From contig WACJ01000039.1 in assembly GCA_008973525.1 (NCBI GenBank), positions 1,178,001 to 1,242,000 on the forward strand: a stretch of DNA of 64,000 nucleotides, written 5' to 3'. The notes beneath the pieces are model-generated. The model saw only the letters and a program-made list of their open reading frames with translations. It made no database searches and was not told the origin of the DNA. This DNA is from Stenopsyche tienmushanensis (Eukaryota > Arthropoda > Insecta > Trichoptera > Stenopsychidae). Below, one piece after another: positions 1-12,375 of the stretch; within the stretch, counting starts at the first letter, position 1; every line of letters begins with the position of its first letter. The position numbers and the translations under genes were made by a program.

Positions 1-387
1 TCGTTATGTTGACTTTGAGAGCATCGATTGTTTGCGGTTTATACGTATAGATCTGCAATTTAAGATAGCCCTAAAGGAAGAGGTCTAAAGGCGTTAAATC
101 GCACTATCTTGGTGGCCAGTTCACATTGCCGCTGCGTGAAATGCCGTCAAATCCCTCGTGCAGTATGTCCATCGTGGCATGCGATGGGTGGTACGTAGCG
201 CCGTCCTGTTGCAACCACATGTCGGTATCTATATCATTCAGCTCGCTATTGACGGTTATGGTCAGAAGAGGTATGGAACGATGATTCTGCCAGATCAAAA
301 TCCGCACTAAACAATGAATTTCTCTAATTTGCCATACATTACTGAACAATTCATAATACATTTGATAAATGTTGTTTGAACAACATG
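1..387 (-). pseudogene. Tc1/mariner-superfamily transposase fragment (repeat family C), C-terminal half
   Basis: Read on the minus strand, this encodes the C-terminal half of an IS630/Tc1/mariner-type DDE transposase. The motif WLQQDGATYH carries the second catalytic Asp, and VNWPPR is followed by CDLTPLDLFL, which carries the third acidic residue. In-frame stops interrupt CDLTPLDLFL and the GYLK that follows it, so the copy is dead. It runs off the left edge of the window. Its upstream part is displaced to 1567-1610 by a LINE inserted at 397-1557. Related copies lie at 32160-32525 and 51898-53165. Transposase identity is clear from the motifs; the subfamily is not resolved. Confidence 0.85.
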
Positions 388-1566
388 GGTGATATATTTT
401 TTTTGTTTGTTTGCGAAGGGGGTAATCTTCAAAAGACACCATCATTCTGATGGTAGTGTGGGATTTTTACCCACTAAACCCCCCTCCTCTTCGACTGCCA
501 CTCGGCTACTAATTAAGTATTGGCACAAGAGTGGCAGCGATGTGTCCCTCGCGGGCTCTCTATTTGTCTCATCTGAATGTCATTATACCGCTAAAGTTCG
601 TCGTCTTGTACTTTCAGCATCCTCCTTCAACTGCATAGTGCACGTCGTGTATTTGCATCACGCATTCCATGGAGAGCAAGCTGATTCCCAGCTCCTCCCT
701 TAGAATGTCCCTTTCGGTGCTCAATGCTGGACAGACAAATGTCGTGTGTGCAGCATCGTCGTACTCCGCTGTACTCCGGATCGATCTTTGCCTATTTTTT
801 TTAGGTAGCTACCTAAACAGCCGTGCTCGGTGAGGACCTAGGTCAAGTAGTAGCACAGTTGAACATGCTTTCGAGCTACCCTGCTTCTCAGGTTCGATAT
901 TAGTTCGTGCGTCCACCGACCTTTAGCGGAGTTGTCCCATCGAGACTACCACGCCGTCATGGTGCTTTGCTTAGCGTTATTCTTGTCTACACCTTTCTGT
1001 ATTGCCTGTCTTTCCTAAGCGAGCAGGTTGATTGGCGGTATGACAGTCAATGCCAGGACGGCATCTTCCGACACTGTGCGATATGCAGCAGCGACCCTGG
1101 TTGCGCTCTTTCTCTGGACTTTGGCCATGTTGAGCCTGGCCCTTTCAGTTTGTAGTGCATCGGCCCATATTGGCGCGCCGTACAACAGTACTGAGTGCAC
1201 TACATCGTTGTAGAGTCGCCTCTTGTTTGTTTTTGGGCCACCAATGATGGGCATCAACCAGGTTCTCCGCGATGCTGGCCGCCTTCACTGCCGCCTTCTC
1301 CGTGTCCATCTCCACCCCCAAATACCGAATTGATCTTGAGTATTTAATCTCGCAACTCTCGATCATCAGGGGGCAGGGGCGCAAGCTTCCTGCGTCTTGT
1401 GAAAAAGAGGGCCTCCATTTTTTAGACAGCGAGCTCCAGATCAGCTCCTGTCAGCCACTTCCTGGCCTTTCTCAGCGCGTCCTCGCAGGTCGTTCGCAGG
1501 ATCTCCGTGGATTTGGCTGTGACTAGGATGGTAACGTCATCAGCGAAGGCAACCATAGGTGATATA
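388..1566 (-). mobile_element. 5'-truncated R1-type non-LTR retrotransposon (LINE A) with target-site duplication
   Basis: The element itself is 397-1557, on the minus strand. It is flanked by a 9-bp direct repeat GGTGATATA at 388-396 and 1558-1566, and an 8-base poly-T (its poly-A tail) lies next to the left repeat, as expected for target-primed reverse transcription. Minus-strand reading gives AFADDVTILVTAKS (the FADD catalytic motif of reverse transcriptase), then SIRYLGVEMDT, then HSVLLYGAPIWADAL and AYRTVSEDAVL. These are typical of the R1 clade. Stops and frameshifts show it is inactive, and only the end of the RT domain and the 3' region remain. It is inserted in a family C DNA transposon. 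Confidence 0.9.
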
Positions 1567-1610
1567 GCCTAACAAATTTTAAGCGTCCCTATTGAAGAAC
1601 ACTATAAAAA
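1567..1610 (-). mobile_element. Right-hand remainder of the family C DNA transposon split by LINE A
   Basis: The sequence after the right target duplication (AACAAATTTTAAGCGTCC and onward) aligns with the continuous family C copy near 53137-53165 (AACAAACTTCGAGCGTCC). The left flank at 340-387 aligns with that copy just before this point. Family C was therefore contiguous here before the LINE inserted. The exact outer end of the transposon is not clear. Confidence 0.65.
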
Positions 1611-3410
1611 TTTCAGTATAATTCATATCCTTCTGTTACATATTTATATACTATCTATTAAGATGATTATAAAACAACAAAACAAGCATTTTCTAGTTTT
1701 TAAAATATATCTAAATATTAAAAAAAACACAGTTAGTGTGTTTAACAATTGGATATTGAATGATCCATTCTTAAGAAATCCTACATGTGTTTTCAAGCTT
1801 AAAACAAAGAGACAGTCACTATATCACAGAAAAACAACTAGATCGTTGCTTGTTTAACAGATTACTTTAAAAAAAATCTTTAACATGTTGACATATGGTT
1901 GCAAAAGTCGCGACAGCCACAACCATAGAATTGATTTAAGGCATCAATGAGAAGAGTCTGCATATTGTTTAACATTTTTTATTGCACATCTGCAGGCGGC
2001 TCACGATGATTAAATAAATTAACTGCTTTACATTGAGAAATTAATCAAATTCTGGCATGTCTATTTTTTTCCTAGGGAGTTGCTGATTTTTTTAAAATGT
2101 GTTTTGGCAACTGATTAATTGCGGGGTACTGGAGTGATAGTAAGTCATTTTTTACATTTGCCCAACATGCATCACTGATTATGGCATTTTTTTGTGGCAG
2201 AACAAGTCGCCTCTAAAATTCGCTGCCACAATTGTAATCATGGGCGGAGCAGAGACTCTACTCTGTACGGTGTCGAGAAAAAAATCTGTCGGATCTTCGA
2301 CACGTATGCCGATGTCGTGTACGTGCTTTGGTCATGGTTTTTCAACCGATTTTGCCATGGGCCGATGGGTTTTGAATAAAAATTAAATTAAAACAGCAAT
2401 CAATTCAATTCCTAAGAAATACATTTGATTCAAAGATAAAGACTGAATATTATTGAATGAAAATGAGGACCTCAGAACGACCGGAGCCCACACTCCTTTT
2501 ATAAAAAAAAAAATGATGCAATATGTATTTAAATTTTTAGAATAAATTATTTAAATCTCGTCGAGGATCTTCATTTATGCAGCAATAAAACCGACTAAAA
2601 TGATTCACGTGATCAGATGTCATTTTCGATCACGATTCTGCGGAGGAGTAAATTTGGATGCCAAATTGAAACCATTTATTACTCCAGGTCTAAACATTAA
2701 ATTAAATTTAACTTGCATTTAAAATATTGAGAATCGCTGGTTTCTGCATAAATAAATAATTAAATTTATATCATCGCTACTATTACACATCTCAAAATTA
2801 ACATTACAATTAAATCATCTCTTCGGAATCAGCTTAGCATTTACCTGTTTTTCAGCGAAAGACAACCTTTTTTTCCCCTTCAAAACCATATTAAATTTAT
2901 GCTTTATTTGTTACAGGTAAATCGAGCACAAACTTATAATGAATACGATATGAGTGAGTAACATCATTTTTAATTTATTTTTATATCACCGGAAAGTAAG
3001 TAAAAAAATATCAACTGAAATGTATTTCTTAAATATAATTTAAATAGTTCTAAACCAATCTTCAATATTTTTTATTGTGTTGATTTTGTAAAATTAGGCT
3101 TAATGTTATCTGGTTGAAGTATTACATACTTTTTATGTTACTGATATACTTTTATGAGTTTTTGTTTCATTTCTCTATAAAAGTTGACAGTATACATATA
3201 TAACACAAAAAGCAATTCAAAATGAATGACTAGTAATATTATCTATCATTCACACTCACCTTAGAAATAGGATCAGGTATTTGACCCGAAGAAAGCATAT
3301 TTTTATTATTTAAATAAATATATGGATAAACCAAAACAGATCGTTTCTACATTTGAACAATATAGATGTATAGAATGTTCTTCGCTACTCTAGTGCAATT
3401 AGCGATCGTT
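1611..3410. other. AT-rich stretch without a recognisable gene
   Basis: The only open stretch of note is at 2192-2385 (+), where two overlapping frames of about 60 codons cover a locally less AT-rich segment after a T-rich run ending GGCAG. Neither translation resembles a family I know, and no matching donor is obvious. I see no RNA gene or transposon end here. Confidence 0.4.
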
Positions 3411-3411
3411 T

Positions 3412-3489
3412 AACCTTTTAACTGCCAGAGCGCAGTGAGCACGTACAAATGCGACTCGCCGGTGAGTCGTTGGCATTTAAAAGGTTAAA
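3412..3489. repeat. Short hairpin / MITE-like inverted repeat
   Basis: The arms are TTAACCTTTTAACTGCCA on the left and the complement of TTAACCTTTTAAATGCCAA on the right, enclosing a GC-richer centre of about 40 bases that contains CGACTCGCCGGTGAGTCG. This could be a tiny MITE or the residue of one. No target duplication was identified. Confidence 0.6.
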
Positions 3490-6313
3490 AGGAATTCGAA
3501 TTCCGTATTTATATAATATATCTATACGTTAAAGGAGATCGTAAACTGTTCTGCAGTAAAAAATATGTTTGATTGACCATTCTCCGATTGTTACGCATTT
3601 CTAGAATCACGCCTCAACACAAACTGACTTTGCAAGTCTTATAATGTTGATAACCTAACGATTCCCTAACAAATAAAATACAAGGAAAATCCATCCATAT
3701 TTCTATGATCACATTTATAAGCGTAAAATTTCATCGCTACTTTAATAAAACCGCGTACAAGGGGAGACTCTTATTGAAATATAGATACTGTAAGGACTAA
3801 AGACTAAAAATATGAACAATAATACATTGACAGAAAATGCTCGTTATAATAGAGTGCATTGTGAGTGCTAAATTTGCCTTACAAAACAAAAACATTTTTA
3901 ATCATTCAATTTGTGCGTCATTCAATAGTTTAACGGCATCTAGTATCGATAATTTCTCATCCATGTATCCAGATGTTCATTGGTAACAAAATTGAAATTA
4001 GGTGGCAGAAATGCGAATTTAAATTGGATGAATTTGAATTTTTGTATGTGTGTGACAGATGTCAAATATTTTTGTTCCTGACTTTTTTTCTCTGTATGAA
4101 GCTTTAAATAAATATGTGGTCGAACGCATCGGGGGCTTCTGCCCTTCGCAACATATGCAAATAATGTTAAAATATTTTAGCCCTGTGTATAAAAAGCAAT
4201 ACTCTAATGTTAGATCCTATACTTCTTTTCTAAAGATTTAAATTCGTCTCGATTCAGATTAAGTCTGATTTATTAATATTAAGGCGATTAATAAAGTTGT
4301 GCAGGGCCGCCTATGAATTACTAGATTTGCTGCAACAGTAATTAAAATATTATATAAAAATAATATAAAAATCGGCTATTGAAATTTCGCTCGTAATAAG
4401 CGAGTTGGAGTGCTTGTAAAATGCGATGAAAATATTTTTTTTAAAATAAATATCACAAATGTTTTTTAACGCTTACGTTAACTTATAAATGTATTTTAAT
4501 AAGTACACGTAAGTAAAAATGTATTTTTTTAAAATTAATGATAAGTGTATGTTTGTATATATTATGGCGTCGATGCCGATGGTTGGGCGCACCTGCAGAA
4601 TAGATAAATTTACTAAACCACCTGGCGATCACTAAGGCCGGATCAGTGCTGTCCGTAACGTCGCAGAGTGCAGTATACACCTTTGTTATTCAGTACAGTG
4701 TAACACGTGAACGTTATTACGTTTTTCAAAATACTAAATCATAGAATAATAGTTTCAGACAATTGAAGCATTCATCTGTCATCAGCTTTAGATTTTATTC
4801 CGTGATTCATTGATAATTCCGTGAATTAAAAATAATGATTTGAATCAGCTGTCAAATTTTTGACATTCGATAAAAAACCGTATTTGTACGACACAGTTAT
4901 TTTCTAAACAAAATTTAATTCAATATAAAAGTGTTATTGGCTCAGTGTGTATATATGGAAGTCGATGAAAAACAATGTTGTTTTTAAGAAGACTTCATTG
5001 AGTGGGCTCTTCATTGAAGACAATTAATCACGTCGCTTTTGACACTAATAATAATTTAATTGAAGAGAAGTCGAGTATTGGAATTACCTACTCGGTGAAC
5101 GATACACTGTGTTTTTGTTGGCCTTATTTGCTCTTCTTCATACACAACAAATAGGCTCAGCATCTGACGATAATTGAAACAAAGTGCGCTGAAAAATTAG
5201 CAGTTTCCGGGTACAATGAACGTTGAAACACATTAAAATTGTACAACGATTGCATTTTACGATGTTAATAATGCAAAATTATGCACGTTCTATTAGCATT
5301 TTATGGCAATAATGACAGCGTTTTGTCTGGCGCAATTTTAATAAATCAATTCGATCCGGACAATAGTGGTGTCGGTTTCTTCATTTGTATGCGCGGCGTT
5401 TTGTCGAGTTTCAATGCGCGTAATTCGAGTTACGTTGATTCGGAATTAAGTGCATACATTATTACAACGGGGCTTATTCAAATCGATAAAATGCATCGTT
5501 AACCGACGCCAATTGTAACCAGCTTCGCGTAATTAACGCGAAGGGTTTAAAATTCTCAGCATTTCTCGAACCAACAATGAAGCCAGGTAGAATTAGCACC
5601 TGTATAATCCTTAGGGACCCTCATTTGAATGCAAATCCGAAAACGTATACAAACGCAGCCAATAACACTCAGTTTTTTTGTTTAAAAATAAATTGTCAAT
5701 GCTGTGAATGTATTCGACGGTGTATTTCGCTAGACCGGTTTGATGATTTTTTGCATTTTGTCTACAAACGAATGCAAGTGACCGAATTACCACAGCTGAA
5801 TCATGCACATTTACTTTCGATCGAATATACGCGATAAGTAGAACATTCAATGCGCGTATTTAAACATAAATACATTATTTTCAAATAAAATAATAAAGTT
5901 AATTATATGACACTTTGTCATTTTATTATCATATTGTATAGCCGTTGTTAGCTTCATTTTTGGATAACGCGAGATAAATCCTATCGATGTTTAAATTGTA
6001 TTTTTTTATTGAAGAAAAATAAAATCCGCGTTAAATTTATTCGCTTTTTTGGTGCGCCACTGTATTTTTATGCACAGGGGGCGTTCCTTATAAAACGAAG
6101 ATTTCTCAAATATCGACAATTTTTTTATTATTAAATTGAATAACTATTATTCTATGATTAATACAATTACATCTATACAGTATGACCAAAAGTGAATATT
6201 GTGATAAAATCAAGTTGCCTTAAAAAACATATCAAGATATGTGCCTTATCTTAAATTAACACTTAATTTAATGAGATAATTTTAAGAGTTTTTTGGGTGG
6301 TTCCAAAGTGATA
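3490..6313 (+). promoter_or_regulatory. Upstream region of the PET-LIM gene, probable promoter and 5' UTR
   Basis: No coding exon is recognisable between 3490 and the ATG at 6314. Short open frames at 5281-5502 and 5577-5837 (+) lack recognisable domains. A small perfect inverted repeat (CTTCGCGT / ACGCGAAG) lies at 5523-5543. Near 4300 a short stretch (GCCGCCTATGA) recurs at about 56510 and is probably a repeat fragment. The transcription start cannot be placed from sequence alone, and further 5' exons may lie left of the window. Confidence 0.3.
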
Positions 6314-8224
6314 ATGTCCAATTTTAAATCAACTATTAAGATCACCAACAACTACAAGGGAGATCCACCGATCAATGGCAGTGGTGCTTCGCCAGGTGCT
6401 CAACAAAATTCAACAAGAATATATTTAACCCCAAACGAAAATCCTAAATTTGAATCGCCAGTGGAATCAAATGCATCCAATGGATATGGATCGCACAATA
6501 GTCGAGAAAGTCCAGAAAAAAATGGAGGAGTAAGATACCACAGCGGAACACTGCCTAGAAAGTACGGCGATTTTAAGGAAGATTACGATCCGGAATATAG
6601 AAAGAATGAAAATATCTACTGGAGAGATCCAGCTAATGAAGCTAAATTGAAAAAAGACTATTATATAAATCACCAAAAAATGACTGAAGAGGAATATAAT
6701 CAATATCTGGACAAAGAAAACATACGAGGGAAGAGTCTGTTGAACAGAATATCAGCCGAAGATGACATTCGCGATAAAGCTAGAGAATATTACGAGAAAA
6801 ATAAAACACCAAGGAAAGTGAGTCGCACTGTTTCTGAAATATTTTCTAAAAAACCATCACCGCAAATCAAAAAGGAAGATTCGCCGACCAATGAAACTAA
6901 ACCAACATTGAGTACTGGCACAGTACCCCGTAGGAGTGAGAGTTTCACGCCCAAAGATATTAACACAACTTCTTTCTTGAGCGGCAATAATTATGCACCA
7001 GTATATAGTGCAAGACGTTCTACCTCTTTCTTGCGAAAGAATACCACAATTGAAGAAGGATCTCCAGACGAAGCACCCAAAAAAACTGAAACATCATTTT
7101 CAGACGCGTATAAAAGGCCTAGCACTACATCTAAGTATGAATACAGAGTACCTTCTTACAAAAGCACCCTAACTAATAATAACGAGCTGCCCAAGATAAA
7201 GTCATTAGTAGATTCATCACCATCGCGAGAGGCTTCGATGAGCCCTCAGAGAGAAATCAAGCCATTTTTCATATCGGACCCCGTGGTAAATTTTGGAAGC
7301 ACTTCAAAAGTGAAAACTGATACACCAGAAAACACCACGCCCAAGTCGACTATAACGACGAATGTAAAGAATAACACTTATTCATTTTCTAAACCTTCTC
7401 CATATAAGTACGACAATGAGTTCAAAGATTGCAAAGATGATAAATATGCACCAAAACACAAAGTCGATATACCAAAATATACAACATTTTCTCAAAACGA
7501 ATATCGGTCGCCCTTCAGTCCGAGTAAACAAAAGAGTGGATTCGATTTCATCGACAATGATAAATCAACCGATGTCTACTATTCGGCCAAAGATCATATT
7601 GATCCCAAGCTAAAAATGAACACTGATTATGATGACAACAGAGAAAATCCCGATGAAATATTCTACAGTCCGAAGATTGTGACTAAATTTGACCACTCGC
7701 TAAAATCCCCCAATAAATACTCATTGAGTGATGGAGCTAAGGGGAAAAATGACGACAAATTTGGATACCCTGATAATAGCTATAAATCAACCACAATGCC
7801 CAGGCTCAATTACAATTCCGGCTTGAAAGACACAAACGGCGGCAGCAATGAGCCCTACAGGAGAGAGAACAAGGTGTCGTTTTCCAACGAAACGAAACCT
7901 TTCAACACCACCTTCGGCGAAAAACACAAACAGGAGTCAATCGGTGGTTATAGAGACGCTCCCGCGAAAGAAAACAAAGTGACCTTTTCCAACAACACTT
8001 TTTACGAGCCCACTCTCAAAGTGGACACCAACATCGCGAGGGCGCAGAAGATTCTACCCAACGGTGGACAATTGGAGTCACCCGACATCGCCAATTATGC
8101 CGACGAAGAAAAGGATGCGAGACACGCCGAGCTGATGAAAATGTACCACGAAGAACATCAACGCTCTACTGATGACGATAACATTCGCACTCCTGCAAGG
8201 ATTAAATGGGTGCCCAACAAAAGG
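6314..8224 (+). CDS. Lmpt: Large N-terminal coding exon of a Limpet/Testin-like PET-LIM protein
   Basis: This 637-codon exon starts at ATG 6314 (A at -3) and ends in phase 0 at AGG|GTAAAT. Reading on into the intron stops 15 codons later. The protein is hydrophilic and disordered, rich in Ser, Lys, Asn, Pro and Tyr, with no membrane segment or signal peptide. It has repeated short motifs: RRSESF and RRSTSF (about residues 210-240), and ENKVSFSNET followed about 40 residues later by ENKVTFSNNT (about residues 525-570). Joined to 35615-35700 it reads WVPNKR-GVSIKDIVDG. The gene name rests on that second exon, since this part alone matches no domain I know. Limpet is a muscle and cytoskeleton-associated LIM protein. 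The frame is also open from 6275, but TTG 6293 is not a credible start. Confidence 0.8.
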
Positions 8225-8495
8225 GTAAATATTTTCCATCATATTATTTTATGCGCTCGTTTTATTTAACATAAATTTATGCATATTTGATAGGTTTGGT
8301 TTATTTTTTTTTAATAACAAAATCATGCCTTCTGATGCTTCAGGAAGAAAGTAAAACATTTAATGCCTCAATGCCTCAAGTTATATCTTTTTTACTTTAA
8401 GTCAAACCTTTTTAAACTCAATTTAAACTTTTTCATTTCAAATTAAACCTTTTAAAAAGAAGAAGAAAAGCTTTTGATCTGGATTAAATTTTAAA

Positions 8496-8988
8496 AGTCT
8501 GGATATGATTTTGGAAGCTAGGCAACTTGCTGCTGAAAATGCATAGCCTTCACACTCGTTGGAGGTATCGTCATCAGATATTTAAATGCTAGTTCGAGTT
8601 AATGACCGCGTGAATCCCTATTTTCATACCATCATCATCAATGTAACTGATAAAATTCCTATCTGCTGAGACACGGACTAAAACTCGCAAAATTTCCGAT
8701 TTCCCGACAAATTATTTATTTCCGTCGCTACAGTTGAATATTTATATACTATAATACTTTGATGTGATTCATAATTATGTTACGAAAGAATACAAAAATT
8801 CTGAAGCCCGTGTCTATTATATTTCATATCGATATTCCCATTATTAGAGTCGAGGTGTAGTAAATACATCACCGGTAGGGAAACGTTAATATAACAATTT
8901 GAACGATTTCTTTTAGATAAAAACTTCAATGCCGAATTTTTCGAGGTTACGTTTACTAATCTCGGGATTTCCGGGATTGGATTCCCTA
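8496..8988 (-). mobile_element. hAT transposon fragment, truncated at its left end
   Basis: This is homologous to the complete copy at 40794-41474. It shares the segment starting TCTGGAT, the GAGGTGTAGTAAATACA stretch and the terminal GATTCCCTA, which matches that element's right terminal inverted repeat. On the minus strand it carries a decayed version of the hAT C-terminal dimerisation region (FKYLMTIPPTS). The left terminal repeat is missing, and no matching copy of the following 8 bases (ATTGGTAC) was found on the left. Confidence 0.75.
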
Positions 8989-10984
8989 ATTGGTACCAAT
9001 TCATCAATTTGAGGATGTTCATCTCTGCTGATATTACTGAACGCTAAGAATACATGACTCTAAATCAATATACGATGTAGAATCGACTTTAGTTTCTCAT
9101 TATGCAGACTTAAATTTGCAAAAAATTGAACAATGCAAGGTTAGACATGCACCTTTGAAACATCCGTCAGACCAATGACATACAGTTACGTTTTTTTACT
9201 ATAAAAACATGCATACGTTGCATCGAAAGTGACATCGAAAGATTTACAGTGGTTTCAAAATAAATGATGATTTCACTGTTTTATGGCGTATTTGCGGTTG
9301 AAATCCATATGAAGAGAGATAAAACTATTAAGATATAAATATAGTAATCGACGGATTATGTTCAACTCTCGCGCGTATCCTATCGTCATCAATGTTAATA
9401 TATAAATTATGTATGTATGTTTGTATTGTGTACGCTCCTATACTATTTATACGATTGTGATGAAACTTTAAGGAGTTGTTGTACGCATCTCTGTGAATAT
9501 TTTTGAATTAATAAAAGCATTGTTTTTGTACGCAATTTGCTTTGCGAGACGTTTAGCTCTTTTTAAATAATTGTATTACAACACATGCCGGGTACTAGGT
9601 ATCATTTATAAAAACCACTAACATTATAACAACAACATCATCGCAGTAGACTGCCATTTTGTTTACTTACAATATCAAAACAACAAAATGAGAAAGAATC
9701 AGCTTTGTGTGCTATTATATATAGCTGATAATTTGTTGGAATTCATCGAGTTTTATTAAATTATAGCCATCCATAAATGATTTTGGCTTGCGTTTTTTTT
9801 ATCCCGCTATTTATTGCCTTTTAATTAATTTATTGATAAAAGTGCGTTATTTAAGACTAGTAAAAATTTATTATGTTATTTCGATCAAGCCTCATATTTG
9901 ATGTAAGATAAACATTTTCCATACGCTAACATAGGGCGGATGCTATCACGAAAGTTTATGTTGGATTTGGGGGTGTTTTTGATTTTTTTTTTAATACATA
10001 ATCACGTTTGGCTGTATTTTATTGCGCTAAAAATATTATAATCATTTTTGAGTGCAAAAGATCGATAAAAACGAATAGCTCGGATAAGATAGCATATATC
10101 TGATATTTAATTAAGATTCAGCTTATAAAGGAATGTTTCTCGATTTCCACGGTTCAAAAAAGCAGACGGGTTGTGGTATATCCTTTTTAATTTTTGGCGG
10201 CCCATAAATAAGGCTGAACGTTATCCTATCGCACCTAATGGAATTTAACGAAAATAAAGCTCCTAACAATACGTCAAGACTTTCCGAGAAGACCTCCTCA
10301 ATATATTTATAGGCCGGTTTTGTATATATTTAAGTTGAGCAGAAACCGGTGCGACTACTTCAGTGACCTCACCCGAGGAAACGATACCTCTTCTCGTTTT
10401 CATTTAAAAATGCATAACAGTAGAAATAAAAAGTAATGTGTTTTCATATGGTAATATGCGTGACATCCAAATCTCCAATGTACGCAGTTTAATTCGGGAA
10501 ACGGGTTTTTATTCAACGCATGTTATCAATATGAAATAACAGCGCATTAAGAAGTGTCTGCGGCAGCCTTTTTGTTCGGGCGTCAAATAAATTATGAAGT
10601 TTTTCGCATAAATCTGAGAGACATTTTCCGACGGGATGCTGCAAAACGGCATTATGTTAACGATTCATTCGGGTATTTTTAATGAAATTTCTGAGAAAAC
10701 GATGATTTATTATAAACATTAACGTTCTTGCTGCGGTGAATTCTCCCCTTGGCTGCAACGATCAAATATTTCTTTATATCGCGAATCGATCACATGACGT
10801 CATTGATTCAATCCGATTTAAATGCAGTCGATAATTGAGATAATTGGGGAAAATATTTAGTTTTGATTATGTACAAAATGATCATTTGAACGGGAATATC
10901 ATTAAAAAGTCGTTGCATATTAACACTATTGTGGTCGCACGAAAAAACCAAAGCCAATTCTACGCCCGTGGGCAACGGTTGGAC
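8989..10984. other. Intron sequence without a gene; one Helitron-like piece at 9395-9560
   Basis: At 9395-9560 the sequence runs from a TATGTATGTATG stretch to ACGATTGTGATGAAACTTT, which is homologous to 36465-36620 (CCGATTGCGATGAAACTTT). Such sequences are seen near the 5' ends of insect Helitrons. That identification is tentative because no end hairpin with CTRR was found. The rest is AT-rich with no recognisable feature. Confidence 0.4.
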
Positions 10985-11585
10985 CTCTGGAGTAATGATG
11001 TGGAGTAGAGGTGTGCGAAAGTAACGTCGTCGGTTTGATCATCAAACGCAGCTGGGGTAGCCCAGCTAACATGAGTTGGGAGCGCAGGTCACCCTGTGCT
11101 GCGGTCCCATAAAGGGGTGTGTAGAATAGCCGATTACAGTAGTTGGTGAAGACTGTATTAAAGACTCACCACTATCCTCAACAACCTAGGCATACAGGGG
11201 AGAACGATTGTTAAGCTGTTCGAACGGCGACACGTCTCCGTGGCTAGGTACTACAAATGACCGAACCGATGCGAGTACATGGGGAGGGTTAGCCCCTGCT
11301 GTCCGTCATCTGCTGCAGCCCCCTTTAAACTGAGGTTGGACTCGTGGTGGCTATGAATCCGCGATAGTATTCCTTCGAATTTAGATTTAACCGTTGTCCT
11401 TCCTCCTCCATCGCACCCTCTGGTGCAATAGTCTAGTTTGTTGTAAGTTGGTTTTCTCGCAGAAACCTCGTCTCCTCTGGAGGGCGCGGAGCATAAGAGT
11501 TGGGCAACTGGACGCTCTGCACGTAGCGTTTCTAGTGGGACGAAAAGATCAGTGGAAGACACTCTGTGTGCCAAAATTTCGATTC
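10985..11585 (+). repeat. Repeat H, uninterrupted copy
   Basis: About 600 bases with higher GC than the flanks. The first part (10985-11290) matches 28690-29010 in reverse orientation, and the second (11290-11580) matches 27890-28126 in reverse. The two halves are contiguous here but separated by a LINE at 28 kb. Plus-strand reading gives SVARYYK followed by a stop, against GVAKYYK and a stop in the other copy, so it may be the degraded 3' part of a coding element. It directly precedes a hAT fragment. The family is unclassified. Confidence 0.6.
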
Positions 11586-11589
11586 CGAG

Positions 11590-12375
11590 GTTTTGGGATT
11601 ACATCAGACCATCCCAGGATCAATCCCGGGATCCCGGGACTGGGATTTTCAATAGTTCATGAAATAAAATTGATACATTTATTTTGAAAATATGCCCAAA
11701 GTAACATTAAAGCATCGAATTTTTCGTTATTTAGTCTGGATCTGATTTTGGAAGCCAGGCAACTTGCTGCTGAAAATGCACGCTCAGCCTCTATACTCGT
11801 TGGATGTATCGTCATCAGATATTTAAATGCTAGTTCGAGTTGATCACCGCGTGAGCCCCCCATTTTCGTATAATACCATCAATGTAACAGATAAAATTCC
11901 CATCTGCTGAGAAACGGACTAAAACTCGCAAAATTCCCGATTTCCCGACAAATGATTTATTTCCGTCGCTGCAGTTAAATATTTATATACCATAATACTT
12001 TAATATGATTACGAAGGAATACAAAAATTCTGAACTCCGTATCTATTATATTTCATATCGATATTCCCATTATTAGAGACGAGGTGTAGTAAATACAACA
12101 CCGGTAGGGAAAGGTTAATATAACAAATTGAATAATATATATGTACTGTATATATGTATACATAGATTAGACAGTTTCTGCCTCTGGGCGTCGCCTAAGC
12201 TTGCCAATTAGTAGTTAAGCCACTGTTTCCAAGCGTCCAGATTTCGGCGAGAATGTCTCGATTTAGTAGTCTTTAATGTGCTGGTGAGGTGTTTTTCCCG
12301 ATTTTTTCGAGATTACGTTTACTAGTCCCGGGATTCATGAACACCTAAAACTGTCCGGGTTCCCAGAACAGATCA
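11590..12375 (-). mobile_element. hAT transposon copy with transposase C-terminal remnant
   Basis: The minus strand at 11657-11863 has an open frame reading FKYLMTIHPTSIEAERAFSA then ASKIRSRLNNEKFDALMLL. This is the hAT C-terminal dimerisation domain (the ERxFS core). Sequence to the right follows the 40.8-kb copy closely, including GAGGTGTAGTAAATACA and CACCTAAAACTGTCCGGG. The ends are GC-rich (ATCCCGGGATCCCGGG at the left) but diverged, so the exact boundaries and target duplication are uncertain. A 240-base part reappears in reverse at 56785-57025. Confidence 0.8.

Noticed and set aside
6293..6313. Start of the large exon at TTG 6293
   Set aside because: The frame is open upstream, but TTG is not a credible eukaryotic start here; ATG 6314 has A at -3.
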